Below are positions 1-13,530 of a DNA stretch of 64,000 nucleotides, piece by piece (the stretch's first letter is position 1; each line of letters starts with the position of its first letter). The stretch covers positions 8,370,001-8,434,000 of the forward strand of contig NW_027480423.1 in NCBI RefSeq assembly GCF_051401765.1. Reading direction: 5' to 3'. The notes beneath the pieces are model-generated. The model searched no databases, was not told the origin of the DNA, and saw nothing but the letters and a program-made list of their open reading frames with translations. Both the position numbers and the translations under genes were made by a program. Source of the DNA: Calliopsis andreniformis. Its lineage: Eukaryota; Arthropoda; Insecta; Hymenoptera; Andrenidae.

Positions 1-447
1 TACTTTCACACTGGTTGCAGTTATTCCTGCTATACGATGGAAAAACTGTTGCATTTTTATAGTATTCTATGTTTCTGGCGTTGACTTCTAAGGTCCTAGC
101 TATTCGATCTCGTGGGGCAACGTTCAAGAGTGAAGCGTATGTTGCCCGAAACGTAGAAATGATCATTACTGTCACAGTGGTTGCAATTATTCATGCTATA
201 TGATGGAAAAACTGTTGCATTTTTATTGTACTTTATGCTTCTGGCGTTGGCTTCTTAGTCCCTAACTATTCGATCTGGTGGAGCAACGCCCTAGAGTGAA
301 GCCTAGGTTGTCCCGAAAGTAGAAATGACCATTATTTTAACACTGGTTGCAATTATTCCTGTTATACGATGGACAAACTGTTGGTTTTTTTTGTACTTTT
401 TGCTTCTGGATTTGACTTCTAAGGCCCTACGTTTTCGATCTGGTTGA

Positions 448-1203
448 GCAATGACTCACAGTTAAGTCTAGGATTCCCGAAACGTTGAAATGATCATTAC
501 TGTCACACTGGTTGCAATTATTCATGCTATACGATGGAAAAACTGTTGTACTTTTATTGTATTTTATGCTTTGGGCGTTGACTTCTAAGGCTCTAGCTAT
601 TCGATTTGGTGGAGCAACGCCCTAGAGTTAAGTCTAGGTTGCCTGAAACGTAGAAATGACCAGTACTTTCACACTGGTTGCAGTTATTGCTGTTATACGA
701 TGGAAAAACTGTTGTATTTTTACTGTATTTTATGCTTCTGGCGTTGACTTCTAAGGTCCTAGCTATTCGATCTCGTGGGGCAACGTCCAAGAGTGTAGCC
801 TATGTTGCCCGAAAAGTAGAAACGACCATTACTTTCACGATGGTTGCAATTATTCCTGTTATACGATGGAATGACAGTTGTATTTTTATTGTATTTTATG
901 CTCTTGGCGTTGACCTCCAAGTCCCTAGCTATTCGATCTGGTGGAGCAACGGCCTAGGGCGAAGCCTAGGCTGCCCGGAACGTAGAAATGGCCATTACTT
1001 TCACACTGGTTGCAATTACTCGTTTTATACGATGGTAAAACCGTTGTATCTATATGGTATTTTATGCTTCTGGCGTTGACTTCTAAGGCCCTAACTATTC
1101 GATCTAGTGGAGCAACGCCCTAGAATGAGGCCTAGGTTGCCCGGAACGTAGAAATGACCATAACCTTAACACTGGTTGCATTTATTCCTGTTATACGATG
1201 GAA
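448..1203 (+). repeat. Shared block, copy 1 (partner 3434-4189)
   Basis: About 756 bp, 4.5 monomers, matched at a constant offset of 2986 bases. It starts in a CAATG-CTCACAG-type marker monomer and includes a GATTTGGTGGAGC monomer, a CTCGTGGGGCAACGTCCAAG monomer and a monomer with GGAATGACAG where most have GGAAAAACTG. Outside these borders the two regions diverge. The copies have several point differences, so this duplication is older than those at 12.7-24.4 kb. Confidence 0.75.
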
Positions 1204-3433
1204 AAGGCTGTTGTATTTATATTGTATTTTATGTTTCTGGCGCTGACTTCTCAGGCCCTAACTATTCGATCTCACGGAGCAACGCCCTAGAGTGAAGACT
1301 AGGTTGCCCGAAACCTAGAAATGACTATCACTTTCACACTGGTTGCAATTATTCCTGTTATACGATGGACAAACTGTTGCATTTTTATTGTACTTTATGC
1401 TTCTGGCGTTGACTTCCAAGGCCCTACGTATTCGATCTGGTGGAGCAATGCCTCAGAGTTAAATCTAGGATGCCCGAAACGTCGAAATGATCATTACTTT
1501 CACACTGATTGCAATTATTCATTCTATATGATGGAAAAACTGTTCCATTTTTATTGTATTTTATGCTTCTGGCGTTGACTTCTTCTGCCCTAACTATTCG
1601 ATCTGGTGGAACAACGCCCTAGAGTGAAGCCAGGGTTGCCCGGAATGTAGAAATGACCATCACTTTCACACTGGTTGCAATTATTCGTTTTATACGATGG
1701 AAAAGCTGTTGTCTTTATATTGTATTTTATGCTTCAGTCGTTGACTTCTAAGGTCGTAGCTATTCGATGTGGTGGAGCAGCGCCCTAGAGTGAAGCCTAG
1801 GCTGCCCGGAACGTAGAAATGACCATAACTTTCATACTGGTGCAGTTATTCGTTTTATACAATGGAAAAACAGTTCTATTTATTTTGTATTTTTTGATTC
1901 GAGCGTTGACTTCTAAGGCTCAAACTATTCTATCTGGTGGCGCAACGTCCAAGGGTCAATCCTATGTCGCCCGGAACGTAGAAATGACCATAACTTTCAC
2001 ACTGGTTGCAATTATTCGTTTTATACAATGGAAAAGCTGTTGTATTTATATTGTATTTTATGCTCCGGGCATAGACTTCTAAGGCCCTGGCTATTCGATC
2101 TGGAGGAGCAACGCCCTTGAGTGAAGCCTAGGTTGCCCGGAACGTAGAAATGACCCTAACTTTCAAACCAGTTTCAATTATCCGTTTTATACGATGGAAA
2201 AACTGTTGTATTTATTTTGTATTTTATGCTTCTGGCGTTGACTTCTTAGGCCCTAACTATTCGATCTGGTGGAACAACGCCCTAGAGTGGAGCCGAGGTT
2301 GCCCGCAACGTAGAAATGACCATCTCCTTCACTCTGGTCGCAAATATTCCTGTAATTCGATGGAAAAACTGTTGTATCTCTATTGTATTTTATGCTTTGG
2401 GCGTTGACTTCTGAGACCCCAGCTATTGGATCTGGTGGAGCAGCGCCCTAGAGTAAAGCCTAGGTTGCCCGAAACGTAGAAATGACCATCACCTTCACAC
2501 TGTTTGCAATTGTTCATTTTATATGATGGAAAAGCTGTTGTATCTTTATTGTATTTTCTGCTTCTGGCATTGACTTCTAAGGTCCTAGCTATTCGATCTC
2601 GTGGGGCAACGTTCAAGAGTGAAGAGTATGTTGCCCGAAACGTAGAAATGATCATTACTGTCACAGTGGTTGCAATTATTCATGCCATATGATGGAAAAA
2701 CTGTTGCATTTTTATTGTACTTTATGCTTCTGGCGTTGGCTTCTTAGGCCCTAACTATTCGATCTGGTGGAGCAACGCCCTAGAGTGAAGCCTAGGTTGC
2801 CCGGAACGTAGAAATGACCATAACCTTAACACTGGTTGCAATTATTCCTGTAATACGATGGAAAAGGTGTTGTATTTATATTGTATTTTATGCTTCTGGC
2901 GTAGGCTTCCAAGGCCCTAACTATACGATCCAGTGGAGCAACGCCCTAGTGTGAAGCCTAGGTTGCCCGGAACGTAGAAATGACCATAACTTTCACTCCG
3001 GTTGCAATTATTCGTTTTATACAATGGAAAAACTGTTCTCTTTATTTTGTATTTTATGCTTCGGGCGTTGACTTCTTCGGCCCTAACTATTCGATCTGGT
3101 GGAACAACGCCCTAGAGTGAAGCCAGGGTTGCCCGGAATGTAGAAATGACCATCACTTTCACACTGGTTGCAATTATTCGTTTTATACGATGGAAAAGCT
3201 GTTGTCTTTATATTGTATTTTATGCTTCAGTCGTTGACTCCTAAGGTCGAAGCTATTCGATGTGGTGGAGCAGCGCCCTAGAGTGAAGCCTAGGCTGCCC
3301 GGAACGTAGAAATGACCATTACCTTCACACTGTTTGCAATATTCCTCCTATACGGTGGACAAACTGTAGGATCTTTCTGTACTTTATGCTTCTGGCGTTG
3401 ACTGCTAAGGCCCTTTGTATTCGATCTGGTGGA

Positions 3434-4189
3434 GCAATGCCTCACAGTTAAGTCTAGGACTCCCGAAACGTTGAAATGATCATTACTGTCACTCTGGTTG
3501 CAATTATTCAAGCTATACGATGGAAAAACTGTTGTACTTTTATTGTATTTTATGCTTTGGGCGTTGACTTCTAAGGCCCTAGCTATTCGATTTGGTGGAG
3601 CAACGCCCTAGAGTGAAGTCTAGGTTGCCCGAAACGTAGAAATGACCAGTACTTTCACACTGGTCGCAGTTATTCCTGTTATAGGATGGAGAAACTGTTG
3701 TATTTTTACTGTATTTTATGCTTCTGGCGTTGACTTCTAAGGTCCTAGCTATTCGATCTCGTGGGGCAACGTCCAAGAGTGTAGCATATGTTGGCAGAAA
3801 CGTAGAAATGACCATTACTTTCGCGCTGGTTGCAATTATTCCTGTTATTCGATGGAATGACAGTCCTATTTTTATTGTATTTTATGCTCTTGGCGTTGAC
3901 CTCCAAGTCCCTAGCTATTCGACCTGCTGGCGCAACGGCCTAGGGCGCAGCCTAGGGTGCCCGGAACGTAGAAATGGCCTTTACCTTCAAACTGGTTGCA
4001 ATTATTCGTTTTATACGATGGAAAAACTGTTGTATCTATATGGTATTTTATGCTTCTGGCGTTGACTTCTAAGGCCCTAACTATTCGATCTAGTGGAGCA
4101 ACGCCCTAGAATGAAGCCTAGGTTGCCCGGAACGTTGAAATGACCCTAACCTTAACACTGGTTGCAATTATTCCTGTTATACGATGGAA
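3434..4189 (+). repeat. Shared block, copy 2 (partner 448-1203)
   Basis: Second copy of the 756-bp block at offset 2986. Its right part, from about 3975, is also shared with 8950-9445 at offset 4975 (30 monomers), so copies from different events overlap here. That mosaic is expected from repeated unequal exchange. Confidence 0.75.
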
Positions 4190-7100
4190 AAACTGTTGTA
4201 GTTTTATTGTATTTTATGCTTCAGGCGTTGAATTCATAGGCCCTAACTATTTGATCTGGTGGAGCAACGCCCTAGAGTGAAGCCTCGGTTGCCCGGAACG
4301 TAGAAAAGACCATAACTTTCACACCGGTTGCAATTATTCGTTTTATACGATGGAAAAGCTGTTGTCCTTATTTTGTATTTTATGCCTCAGTCGTTGACTT
4401 CTAAGGTCGTAGCTATTCGATGTGGTGGAGCAACGCCCTAGCGTGAAGCCTAGGCTGCCCGGAACGTAGAAATGACCATAACTTCCACACTGGTTGCAAT
4501 TAATCGTTTTATACAATGGAAAGCTGTTCTATTTATTTTGTACTTTATGCTTCTAGCTTTGACTTCTTAGGCCCTAACTATTCGATCTGGCGGGGGAACG
4601 CCCTAGAGTGAAGCCTAGGTTGCCTGGAACGTAGAAATGACCATAACTTCCACACTGGTTGCAATTAATCGTTTTATACAATGGAAAAACCGTTCTATTT
4701 ATTTTGTGACCTATGCTTCGGCCGTTGACTTCTAAGGCCCTAACTGTTTGATCTGGTGGAGCAACGCCCTAGAGTGAAGCCTAGGTTGCCCGGAACGTAG
4801 AAATGACCATAACTTTCACACTGGTTGCTATTATTCGTTTTATACGATGGAAAAGCTGTTGTATTTATACCGTATTTTATGCTTCTGGCGTTGACTTCTT
4901 AGGCCCTAACTATTCCATCTGGTGGAACAACGCCCTTGGGTGAAGCCTAGGTTGCCCGGAACGTAGAAATGACCATAACTTTTACACTGGTAGCAATTAT
5001 TCGTTTTATACAATGGAAAAACCGTTCTATTTATTTTGTGACCTATGCTTCGGCCGTTGACTTCTAAGGCCCTAACTGTTTGATCTGGTGGAGCAACGCC
5101 CTAGAGTGAAGCCTAGGTTGCCCGGAACGTAGAAATGACCATAACTTTCACACTGGTTGCTACTATTCGTTTTATACGATGGAAAAAATGTTATATTTAT
5201 ATTGTATTTTATGCTTCTGGCGTTGACTTCTGAGGTCGTTGCTATTCGATGTGGTCAAAGAACGCCATACAGTGAAGCCTGGGTAGCCCGGAACGTAGAA
5301 ATGTCCATATCTTTCACACTGTTTGCAATTATTCGTTTTATACGATGGAAAAACTGTTGTATTTATATTGTATTTTATGCTCCTGACGTCGACTTCTTGG
5401 GACCTAACTATTCGATCTGGTGGAGCCACGCCCTAGGGTGAAGTCTAGGTTGCGCGGAACGTAGAAATTACCATAGCTTTCATACTGGTTTCAATTATTC
5501 GTTTTATACGATGGAAAAACTGTTGTATTTATATTATATTTTATGCTTCTGGCGTTGACTTCTTAGGCCCTAACTATTCTATCTGGTGGAACAACGCCCT
5601 AGAGTGAAGCCTAGGTTGCCCGGAACGTAGAAATGACCATCACTTTCACACTGGTTGCAATTATTCCTGTTATACGATGGCAAAACTGTTGTATCTTTAT
5701 TGTATTTTATGCTTCGGCCATTGACTTCTAAGGCCCTAGCTATTCGATCTTTTGGAGCAAAGACCTAGAGTGAAGCCTAGGTTGCCCGAAACGTAGAAAT
5801 GACCATTACTTTCACTCTGGTTGCAATTATTCATGCTATACGATGGAAAAACTGTTGTATTTTTATTGTATTTTATGATTCTGGCGTCGACTTCTTAGGC
5901 CCTAACTATTCGATCTGGTGGACCAACGCCCTAGAGTGAAGCCAAGGTTGCCCAGAACGTAGAAATGACTATTACCTTCAAACTGGTTGGAATTATTCCT
6001 GTCACACGATGGAAAGGCTGTTGTATTTTTGTATCTTATGCTTCTGGCGTTGACTTCTTAGGCCCTAACTATTCGATCCGGCGGAGCAACGCCCTAGAGT
6101 GAGGCCTAGGTTGCCCGGAACATAGAAATGACCGTTACTTTCACAATATTTGCAAACATTCGTCTTATACGATGGAAAGCTGTTGTATTTATATTGTATA
6201 TTATGCTTCTGCCGTTGACTTCTAAGGCCGTAGCTATTCAATGTGGTCGAGCAACGCCCTAGAGTGGAGCCTAGGCAGCTCGGATCGTAGAAATGACCAT
6301 AACTTTCACACTGGTTGCAATTATTCGTTTTATACAATGGAAAAACTGTTCTATTTATTTTGTATTTTATGCTTCGGTCGTTGACTTCTAAGGCCCTAAG
6401 TATTCGATGTGGAGGTGCATCGCCCTAGAGCGAAACCTAGGTTGCCCGGAACGTTGAAATGACCATTACTTTCACACTGGTTGCAATTATTCGTTCTATA
6501 CGATGGAAAAGCTGTTGTATTTATATTATATTTTATGCTTCTGGGGTTGACTTCATAGGCCCTAACTATTCGATCTGGTTGAGCAACGCCCTAGAGTGAA
6601 GCCCAGGATGCCCAAAATGTGGAAATGACCATTACCATCACACTGGTTGCAATTATTCATTTTATACGATGGAAAAACTGTTGTATTTTTATTGTACTTT
6701 ATGCTCCGGGCGTAGACTTCTAAGGCCCTAACTATTCAAATCTGGTGGAGCAACGCCCTAGAGTGTAGGCTAGGTTGCCCGGAAGGTAGAAATGACCATC
6801 TCTTTCACACCGGTTACTATTATTTGTTTTTTACGATGGAAAGACTGTTGTATTTATATTGTGTTTTATGCCTCTGGAGTTGACTTCTTAGGCCCTAACT
6901 TTTCGATCTGGTGTAACAACGCCCTAGAGTGAAGCCTAGGTTGCCCGGAACGTAGAAATGACAATGAGTTTCACACTGGCTGCAATTATTCCTGTTACAC
7001 GATGGAAAAACTGTTGTATCTTTACTGTATTTTAGGCTTCGGGCGTTGACTTCTATGTCCCTACCTATTCCATCTGGTGGAGCAACGCCCTAGAGTCAAG

Positions 7101-8949
7101 TCTAGGTTGCCCGCAACATAGAAATGACCATTACTTTCACACTGTTTACAATTATTCATTCTATACGAGGGAAGAAGTGTTGTATTTTATTGTATTTTAT
7201 GCCTCTGGCGTTGACTTCTAAGGCCGTAGCTATTCGATGTGGTGGAGCAACGCCATAGAGTGAAGCCTAGGTTTGCCCGGAACATAGAAATGACCATAAC
7301 TTTCACACTGGTTGCAATTATTCGTTTTATACAATGGAAAAACTGTTCTTTTTATTTCGTATTTTATGCTTCCGGCGTTGTCTTCTAAGGCCATACCTAT
7401 TCGATCTGGTGGAGCAACGCCCTAGAGTGAAGCCTAGGTTGCCCGGAACGTAGAAATGACCATATCCTTCACACAGGTTGCAATTATTCCTGTTACACGA
7501 TGGAAAAACTGTTGTATTTTTATTGTATTTTATGCCTCTGGCGTTGACTTCTTAGGCCCTAACTATTCGATCTGGTGGAGCAACGCCCTAGAGTGAAGCC
7601 TAGGTTGCCCAGAAAGTAGAAATGACCATAACTTTCACACTGGTTGCAATTATTCGTTTTATACAATGGAAAAACTGTTCTTTTTATTTTGTATTTTATG
7701 CTTCGGGCGTTGACTTCTAAGGCCATACCTATTCGATCTGGCGGAGCAACGCCCTATAGTGAAGCCTAGGTTGCCCGGAACGTAGAAATGACCATATCCT
7801 TCACACTGGTTGCAATTACTCGTGTTAAACGATGGAAAAACTGTTGCATTTTTATCTTATTATATGCTTCGTGCGTAGCCTTCTAAGTCCCTATCTATTC
7901 GATCTGGTGGAGCAACGCCCTAGAGTGAAGCCTAGGTTGCCCGGAACGTAGAAATGACCAGTACCTTCACACAGGTTGCAGTTATTCCTGTTATACGATG
8001 GAAAAGCTGCTGTATCTATATTGTATTTTATGCTTCGGGCATTGACTCCTAAGGCCCTAACTATTCGATGTGGTGGAGCAACGCCCTAGAGCGAAATCTA
8101 GGTTGCCAGGAAGGTAGAAATGACCATATCGTTCACACTGGTTGCAATTATTCTTGTTACACCATGGAAAAACTGTTGCATTTTTATTGTATTTTATGCC
8201 TCTGGCGTTGACTTCTAAGTCCCTAGCTGTACGATCTGGTGGAGCAGCGCCCTAGAGTGAAGCCTAGGTTGGCGGGAACGTAGAAATGACCATTACCTTC
8301 ACACAGGTTTCAGTTATTCATTCTATACGAGTGAAGAACTGTTGTATTTTACTGTACTTTATGCTTCTGGTGTTGACTTCTAAGGCCGTAGCTATTCGAT
8401 GTGGTGGAGCAACGCCCTAGAGTGGAGCCTAGGTTGCCCGGAACGTAGAAATGACCATATCTTTCACACCGGTTTCAATTATTCGTTTTTTACGATGGAA
8501 AAGCTGTTTTATTTATTTTGTATTTGGTGCTTCTGGCCTTGACTTCCTATGCCCTAACTATTCGATCTGGTGGAACAACTCCGTAGAGTGAGGCAGACGT
8601 TGCCCGGATCGTAGAAATGACTATCGCTTTCACACTGGTTGCAATTATTCCTGTTATACGATGGACAAACTGTTGCATTTTTATTGTACTTTATGCTTCT
8701 GGCGTTGACTTCCAAGGCCCTACGTATTCGATCTGGTGGAGCAATGCCTCAGAGTTAAATCTAGGATGCCCGAAACGTCGAAATGATCATTACTTTCACA
8801 CTGATTGCAATTATTCATTCTATATGATGGAAAAACTGTTCCATTTTCATTGTATTTTATGCTTCTGGCGTTGACTTCTTAGGCCCTAACTATTCGATCT
8901 GGTGGAACAACGCCCTAGAGTGAAGCCTGTGTTGCCCGGAACGTAGAAA

Positions 8950-9445
8950 TGGCCTTTACTTTCACACTGGTTGCAATTATTCGTTTTATACGATGGAAAA
9001 ACTGTTGTATCGAAATGGTATTTTATGCTTCTGGCGTTGACTTCTAAGGCTCTAACTATTCGATCTAGTGGAGCAACGCCCTAGAATGAAGCCTAGGTTG
9101 CCCTGAACGTAGAAATGACCATAACCTTAACACTGGTTGCAATTATTCCTGTTATACGATGGAAAAACTGTTGTAGTTTTATTGTATTTTATGCTTCAGG
9201 CGTTGAATTCATAGGCCCTAACTATTCGACCTGGTGGAGCAACGCCCTAGAGTGAAGCCTCGGTTGCCCGGAACGTAGAAAAGACCATAACTTTCACACT
9301 GGTTGCAATTAGTCGTTTTATACGATGGAAAAGCTGTTGTCCTTATTTTGCATTTTATGCCTCAGTCGTTGACTTCTAAGGTCGTAGCTATTCGATGTGG
9401 TGGAGCAACGCCCTAGCGTGAAGCCTAGGCTGCCCGGAACGTAGA
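8950..9445 (+). repeat. Shared three-monomer block (partner about 3975-4470)
   Basis: About 496 bp matched at offset 4975. Diagnostic variants shared by both copies are CTAGTGGAGCAACGCCCTAG followed by AATGAAGCC, GTTGTAGTTTTATTG, GGCGTTGAATTCATAGG, GAAGCCTCGGTTGCC and GTAGAAAAGACC. The same series recurs at about 14.9-15.2 kb and 18.9-19.2 kb. Confidence 0.75.
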
Positions 9446-9815
9446 AATGACCATTACTTTCACAGTGTTTGCAATATTCCTGTTATACGATGGACAAACT
9501 GTTGGTTTGTTCTGTACTTTATACTTCTGGCTTTGTCTACTAAGGCCCTTTGTATTCGATCTGGTGGAGCAATGCCTCACAGTTAAGTCTAGGATGCCGA
9601 AACGATGAAATGATTATTACTGTCACACTGGTTGCAATTATTCATGCTATACGATGGAAAAACTGTTGCATTTTTATTGTACTCTATGCTTCTGGCGTTG
9701 ACTTCTTAGGCCCTAACTATTCGATCCCGGGGACAGGGTCCACGAGAGAAGCGTATGTTGCCCGAAACGTAGAAATGACCATTACATTCGCACTGGTTGC
9801 AATTATTCTTTTTAT
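9140..9815 (+). repeat. Block reused inside the 24-monomer unit (partner about 14942-15617)
   Basis: About 676 bp matched at offset 5802 (35 monomers). It carries the unusual GC-rich variant GATCCCGGGG at about 9724, where other monomers read GATCTGGTGG, and a shortened GCAATATTCC junction. The partner lies inside copy 1 of the 3,978-bp unit, and the same sequence therefore recurs 3978 bases later in copy 2. Copy 9140-9815 is the more diverged. Confidence 0.75.
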
Positions 9816-9854
9816 ACGATGGAAAGACTGTTGTATGTATAGAGTATTTTATGC

Positions 9855-10874
9855 TTCTGGCGTTGACTTCTAAGGCCCTAACTATTCGATCTAGTGGAGC
9901 AACGCCCCAGAATGAAGCCTAGGTTGCCCGGAACGTAGAAATGACCATAACCTTACCACTGGTTGCAATTATTCCTGTAATACGATGGAAAAGGTGTTGT
10001 ATTTATATTGTATTTTATGCTTCTGGCGTTGGCTTCCAAGGCCCTAACTATACGATCCAGTGGAGCACCGCCCTAGTGTGAAGCCTAGGTTGCCCGGAAC
10101 TTAGAAATGACCATAACTTTCACTCCGGTTGCAATTATTCGTTTTATACAACGGAAAAACTGTTCTCTTTATTTTGTATTTTATGCTTCGGGCGTGGACT
10201 TCCAATGCCCTAACCATTCGATCTGGTGGAGCAACGCCCTAGAGTGAAGCCTAGGTTGCCCGGAACGTAGAAATTACCTTAACTTTCAAACTGGTTGCTA
10301 TTATTCGTTTTATACGATGGAAAAACTGTTGCATTTATATTCTATTTTATGCTTCTGGCGCTGACTTCTCAGGCCCCAACTATTCGATCTGGCGGAGCAA
10401 CGCCCTACAGTGAAGCCTAGGTTGCCCGAAACGTAGAAATGACTATCACTTTCACACTGGTTGCAATTATTCCTGTTATACGATGGACAAACTGTTGCAT
10501 TTTTATTGTACTTTATGCTTCTGGCGTTGACTTCCAAGGCCCTACGTATTCGATCTGGTGGAGCAATGCCTCAGAGTTAAATCTAGGATGCCCGAAACGT
10601 CGAAATGGTCATTACTTTCACACTGATTGCAATTATTCATTCTATATGATGGAAAAACAGTTCCATTTTTATTGTATTTTATGCTTCTGGCGTTGACTTC
10701 TTAGGCCTTAACTATTCGATCTGGTGGAACAACGCCCTAGAGTGAAGCCTGTGTTGCCCGGAACGTAGAAATGACCATAACCTTAACACTGGTTGCAATT
10801 ATCCCTTTTATACGATGGAAAAACTGTTGTAGTTTTATTGTATTTTATGCTTCAGGCGTTGAATTCATAGGCCC
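9855..10874 (+). repeat. Six-monomer block reused inside the 24-monomer unit (partner 13503-14522)
   Basis: About 1,020 bp matched at offset 3648 (22 monomers). It includes the variants CTGTAATACGATGG, GGCTTCCAAGGCC, ACTATACGATCCAGTGG and the marker dimer whose second half reads GCAATGCCTCAGAGTTAAAT. Beyond 10874 the sequence instead matches about 24801-24985, sharing GATCGGGTGGAGCAACATCC and ATGCGATTGAAGGACTG. Adjacent monomers therefore have different nearest relatives, a sign of patchwork exchange. Confidence 0.75.
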
Positions 10875-11200
10875 TAGCTATTCGATCGGGTGGAGCAACA
10901 TCCTAGAGGGAAGCCTAGGTTGCCCGGAACGTAGAAGTGACCATTACTTTCACACTGGTTGCAATTATTCCTGTTATGCGATTGAAGGACTGTTGTATTT
11001 TTAGAATATTTTATGCTTCTGGCGTCGAATTCTAAGTCCCTAACTATTCGATCTGGTGGAGCAACGCCCTAGAGTAAAGCCTAGTTTGCCCGGTACGTAG
11101 AAATGGCCATTCCTTTCACACTGTTTGAAAATATTCGTTTTAGACGATGGAAAAACTGCTGTATCTATATCGTATTTTATGCTCCTGGCGTTGACTTCTA

Positions 11201-11737
11201 AGGCCCTAACTATTCGATCCAGTGGAGCAACGCCCTAGAATGAAGCCTATGTTGCCCGGAACGTAGAAATGACCATAACTATCACACCAGTTGCAATTAT
11301 TCGTTTTATACGACGGAAAAGCTGTTGTATTTATATTGTATTTTATGCTTCAGGCGTTGACTTCTAAGGTCGTAGCAATTCGATGAGGTGGAGCAACGCC
11401 CTAGCGTGAAGCCTAGGCTGCCCGGAACGTGGAAATGACCATTACTTTCACAGTGTTTGCAATATTCCTGTTATACGATGGACAAACTGTTGGATTGTTC
11501 TGTACTTTATACTTCTGGCCTTGACTACTAAGGCCCTAACTATTCGATCCAGTGGAGCAACGCCCTAGAATGAAGCCTATGTTGCCCGGAACGTAGAAAT
11601 GACCATAACTATCACACCAGTTGCAATTATTCGTTTTATACGACGGAAAAGCTGTTGTATTTATATTGTATTTTATGCTTCAGGCGTTGACTTCTAAGGT
11701 CGTAGCAATTCGATGAGGTGGAGCAACGCCCTAGAGT
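11201..11737 (+). repeat. 330-bp dimer tandem duplication
   Basis: Bases 11201-11407 reappear at 11531-11737 (offset 330, two monomers) with no difference I could see over about 200 bases. Both copies carry the rare variants GATCCAGTGG, ATCACACCAGTTGC, ACGACGGAAAAGC and CAATTCGATGAGG. The neighbouring monomers are much less alike, so this is either a recent dimer duplication or a conversion. Confidence 0.8.
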
Positions 11738-13530
11738 GAAGCCTGTGTTGCCCGGAACGTAGAAATGACCATAACCTTAACACTGGTTGCAATTATCCCT
11801 TTTATACGATGGAAAAACTGTTGTAGTTTTATTGTATTTTATGCTTCAGGCGTTGAATTCATAGGCCCTAACTATTCGATCTGGTGGAGCAACGCCCTAG
11901 AGTGAAGCCTCGGTTGCCCGGAACGTAGATGTGACCATTACTTTCTCACTGTTTGCAATTATTCATTCTTTACGTTGGATAAGCTGTTGTATTTATATTG
12001 TATTTTATGCTTCTGGCGTTGACTGCTAAGGTCGTAGCTGTTAGATGTGGTGGAGCAACGCCCTAGAGTCAAGCCTAGGTTGCCCGGAACGTAGATATGA
12101 CCATAACTTTCACAGTGGTTGCAATTATTCATGCTATACGGTAGAAATACTGTTGCATTTTTATTGTATTTTCTGCTTCTGGCTTTGACTCCTAAGGTCC
12201 TAGCTATTCCATCTGGTGGGGCAACATCCAAGGGTGTAGCCTATGTTGCCCGGAACGTAGAAATGACCATCACTTTCACACTGATAGCAATTATTCGTTT
12301 TATTCAATGGAAAAACTGTTGTATTTATATTGTACTTTATGCTTCTGGCGTTGACTTCTAAGGCCGCAGCTATTCGATGTAGTTGAGCAACGCCCTAGAC
12401 TGAAGCCTAGGTTGCCCGGAACGTAGAAATGACCATTACCTTCACACTGGTTGCAATTATTCGTTTTATACGATGGAAAAACTGCTGTATTTATCCTGCA
12501 TTTGGTGCTTCTGGCGCTGACTTCTTAGGCCCTAACTATTGGATTTGGTGGACCAACACCCTAGAGTGGAGCCTAGGTTGCCCGGAACGTAGAAATGACC
12601 ATCACCTTCACTCTGGCTGCAAATATTCCTGTTATTCGATGGAAAAACAGTTGTACCTTTATCGTATTTTATGCTTCGGGCGTTGACTTCTAAGACCCTA
12701 ACTATTCGATCTGGTGGAGCAGCGCCCTAGAGTAAAGCCTAGGTTGCCCGAAACGTAGAAATGACAATTTCCTTCACGCTTGTTGCAATTATTCCTGCTA
12801 TACGATGGAAAAACTGTTGTATCTTTATTGTATTTTATGCTTCGGGCGTTAACTTCTAAGACCCTAGCCATTCGATCTGGTGGAGCTACGCCCTAGAGTC
12901 AAGCTGAGGTTGCCCGGAACGTGGATATGACCATCACTTTCACAGTGGTTGCAATTTTTCGTTTTATGCGATGGAAAGAATGTTGTTTTATTTTGTATTT
13001 TATGCTTCTGGCGTTGACTTCTGAGGCCCTAACTCTTCGATATGGTGGATCAATGCCTCAGAGTTAAGTCTAGGATGCCTGAAACGTCGAAATGTTCATT
13101 ACTTTCACACTGGTTGCAATTATTCATGCTATACGGTAGAGATACTGTTGCATTTTTTGTTATTTTCTGCTTCCGGCTTTGACTTCTAAGGTCCTAGCTA
13201 TTCGGTCTGGTGGGGCAACGTCCAAGAGTGAAGCCGATGTTTCCCGGAACGTAGAAATGACAATTACTTTCACACTGATTGCAATTATTCGTTTTATTCA
13301 ATGGAAAAACTGTTGTATTTATATTGTATTGTATGCTTCTGGCGTCGACTTCTAAGGCCCTAGCTACTCAATATGGTGGGCTAACGTCCAAGAGTGAACC
13401 CTATGTTGCCCGGAAAGTAGAAATGACCACAACTTTCACACTGGTTGCAATTATCCGTTTTATAAAATGGAAAAACTGTTGTATTTATTGTGTATTTTAT
13501 GCCTCTGGCGTTGACTTCTAAGGCCCTAAC
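11731..13530 (+). repeat. Ten- to eleven-monomer block (partner about 20351-22150)
   Basis: About 1.8 kb matched at offset 8620 (52 monomers). Shared marks are GAAGCCTGTGTTGCCC, TTCTTTACGTTGGATAAGC, GGTAGAAATACTG, GGGGCAACATCCAAGGG and CTCAATATGGTGGG. Its first 310 bases also match about 16375-16684, the end of 24-monomer copy 1. A longer unit of about 4.6 kb probably existed before the 3,978-bp duplication. The copies differ at scattered sites. Confidence 0.75.

Larger units (their letters stand above)
1..9110 (+). repeat. Left diverged satellite domain
   Basis: Monomers here differ visibly from one another and no long unit repeats end to end. Short blocks are shared at whole-monomer offsets: 82-300 with 2571-2789 (offset 2489, 15 monomers), 448-1203 with 3434-4189 (2986, 18 monomers), 1570-1827 with 3063-3320 (1493, 9 monomers) and 7292-7480 with 7624-7812 (332, a dimer). 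Left-type variants are frequent, such as CGTGGGGCAACGTCCAAGAG and GACAAACTGTTG, and the CCTAGAGTG form of the dyad dominates. The mixture suggests old, decayed higher-order repeats. No gene is present. Confidence 0.85.

Noticed and set aside
678..1079. 133-codon plus-strand open frame, and the 135-codon one at 62895-63302
   Set aside because: They are the longest frames, but both are just two to three satellite monomers that happen to lack stops. The protein text repeats itself as the monomer does.
9724..9745. Possible insertion at the GC-rich GATCCCGGGG variant
   Set aside because: It stays in phase with the monomer and recurs at about 15525 and 19503, so it is a substituted monomer variant and not an inserted element.
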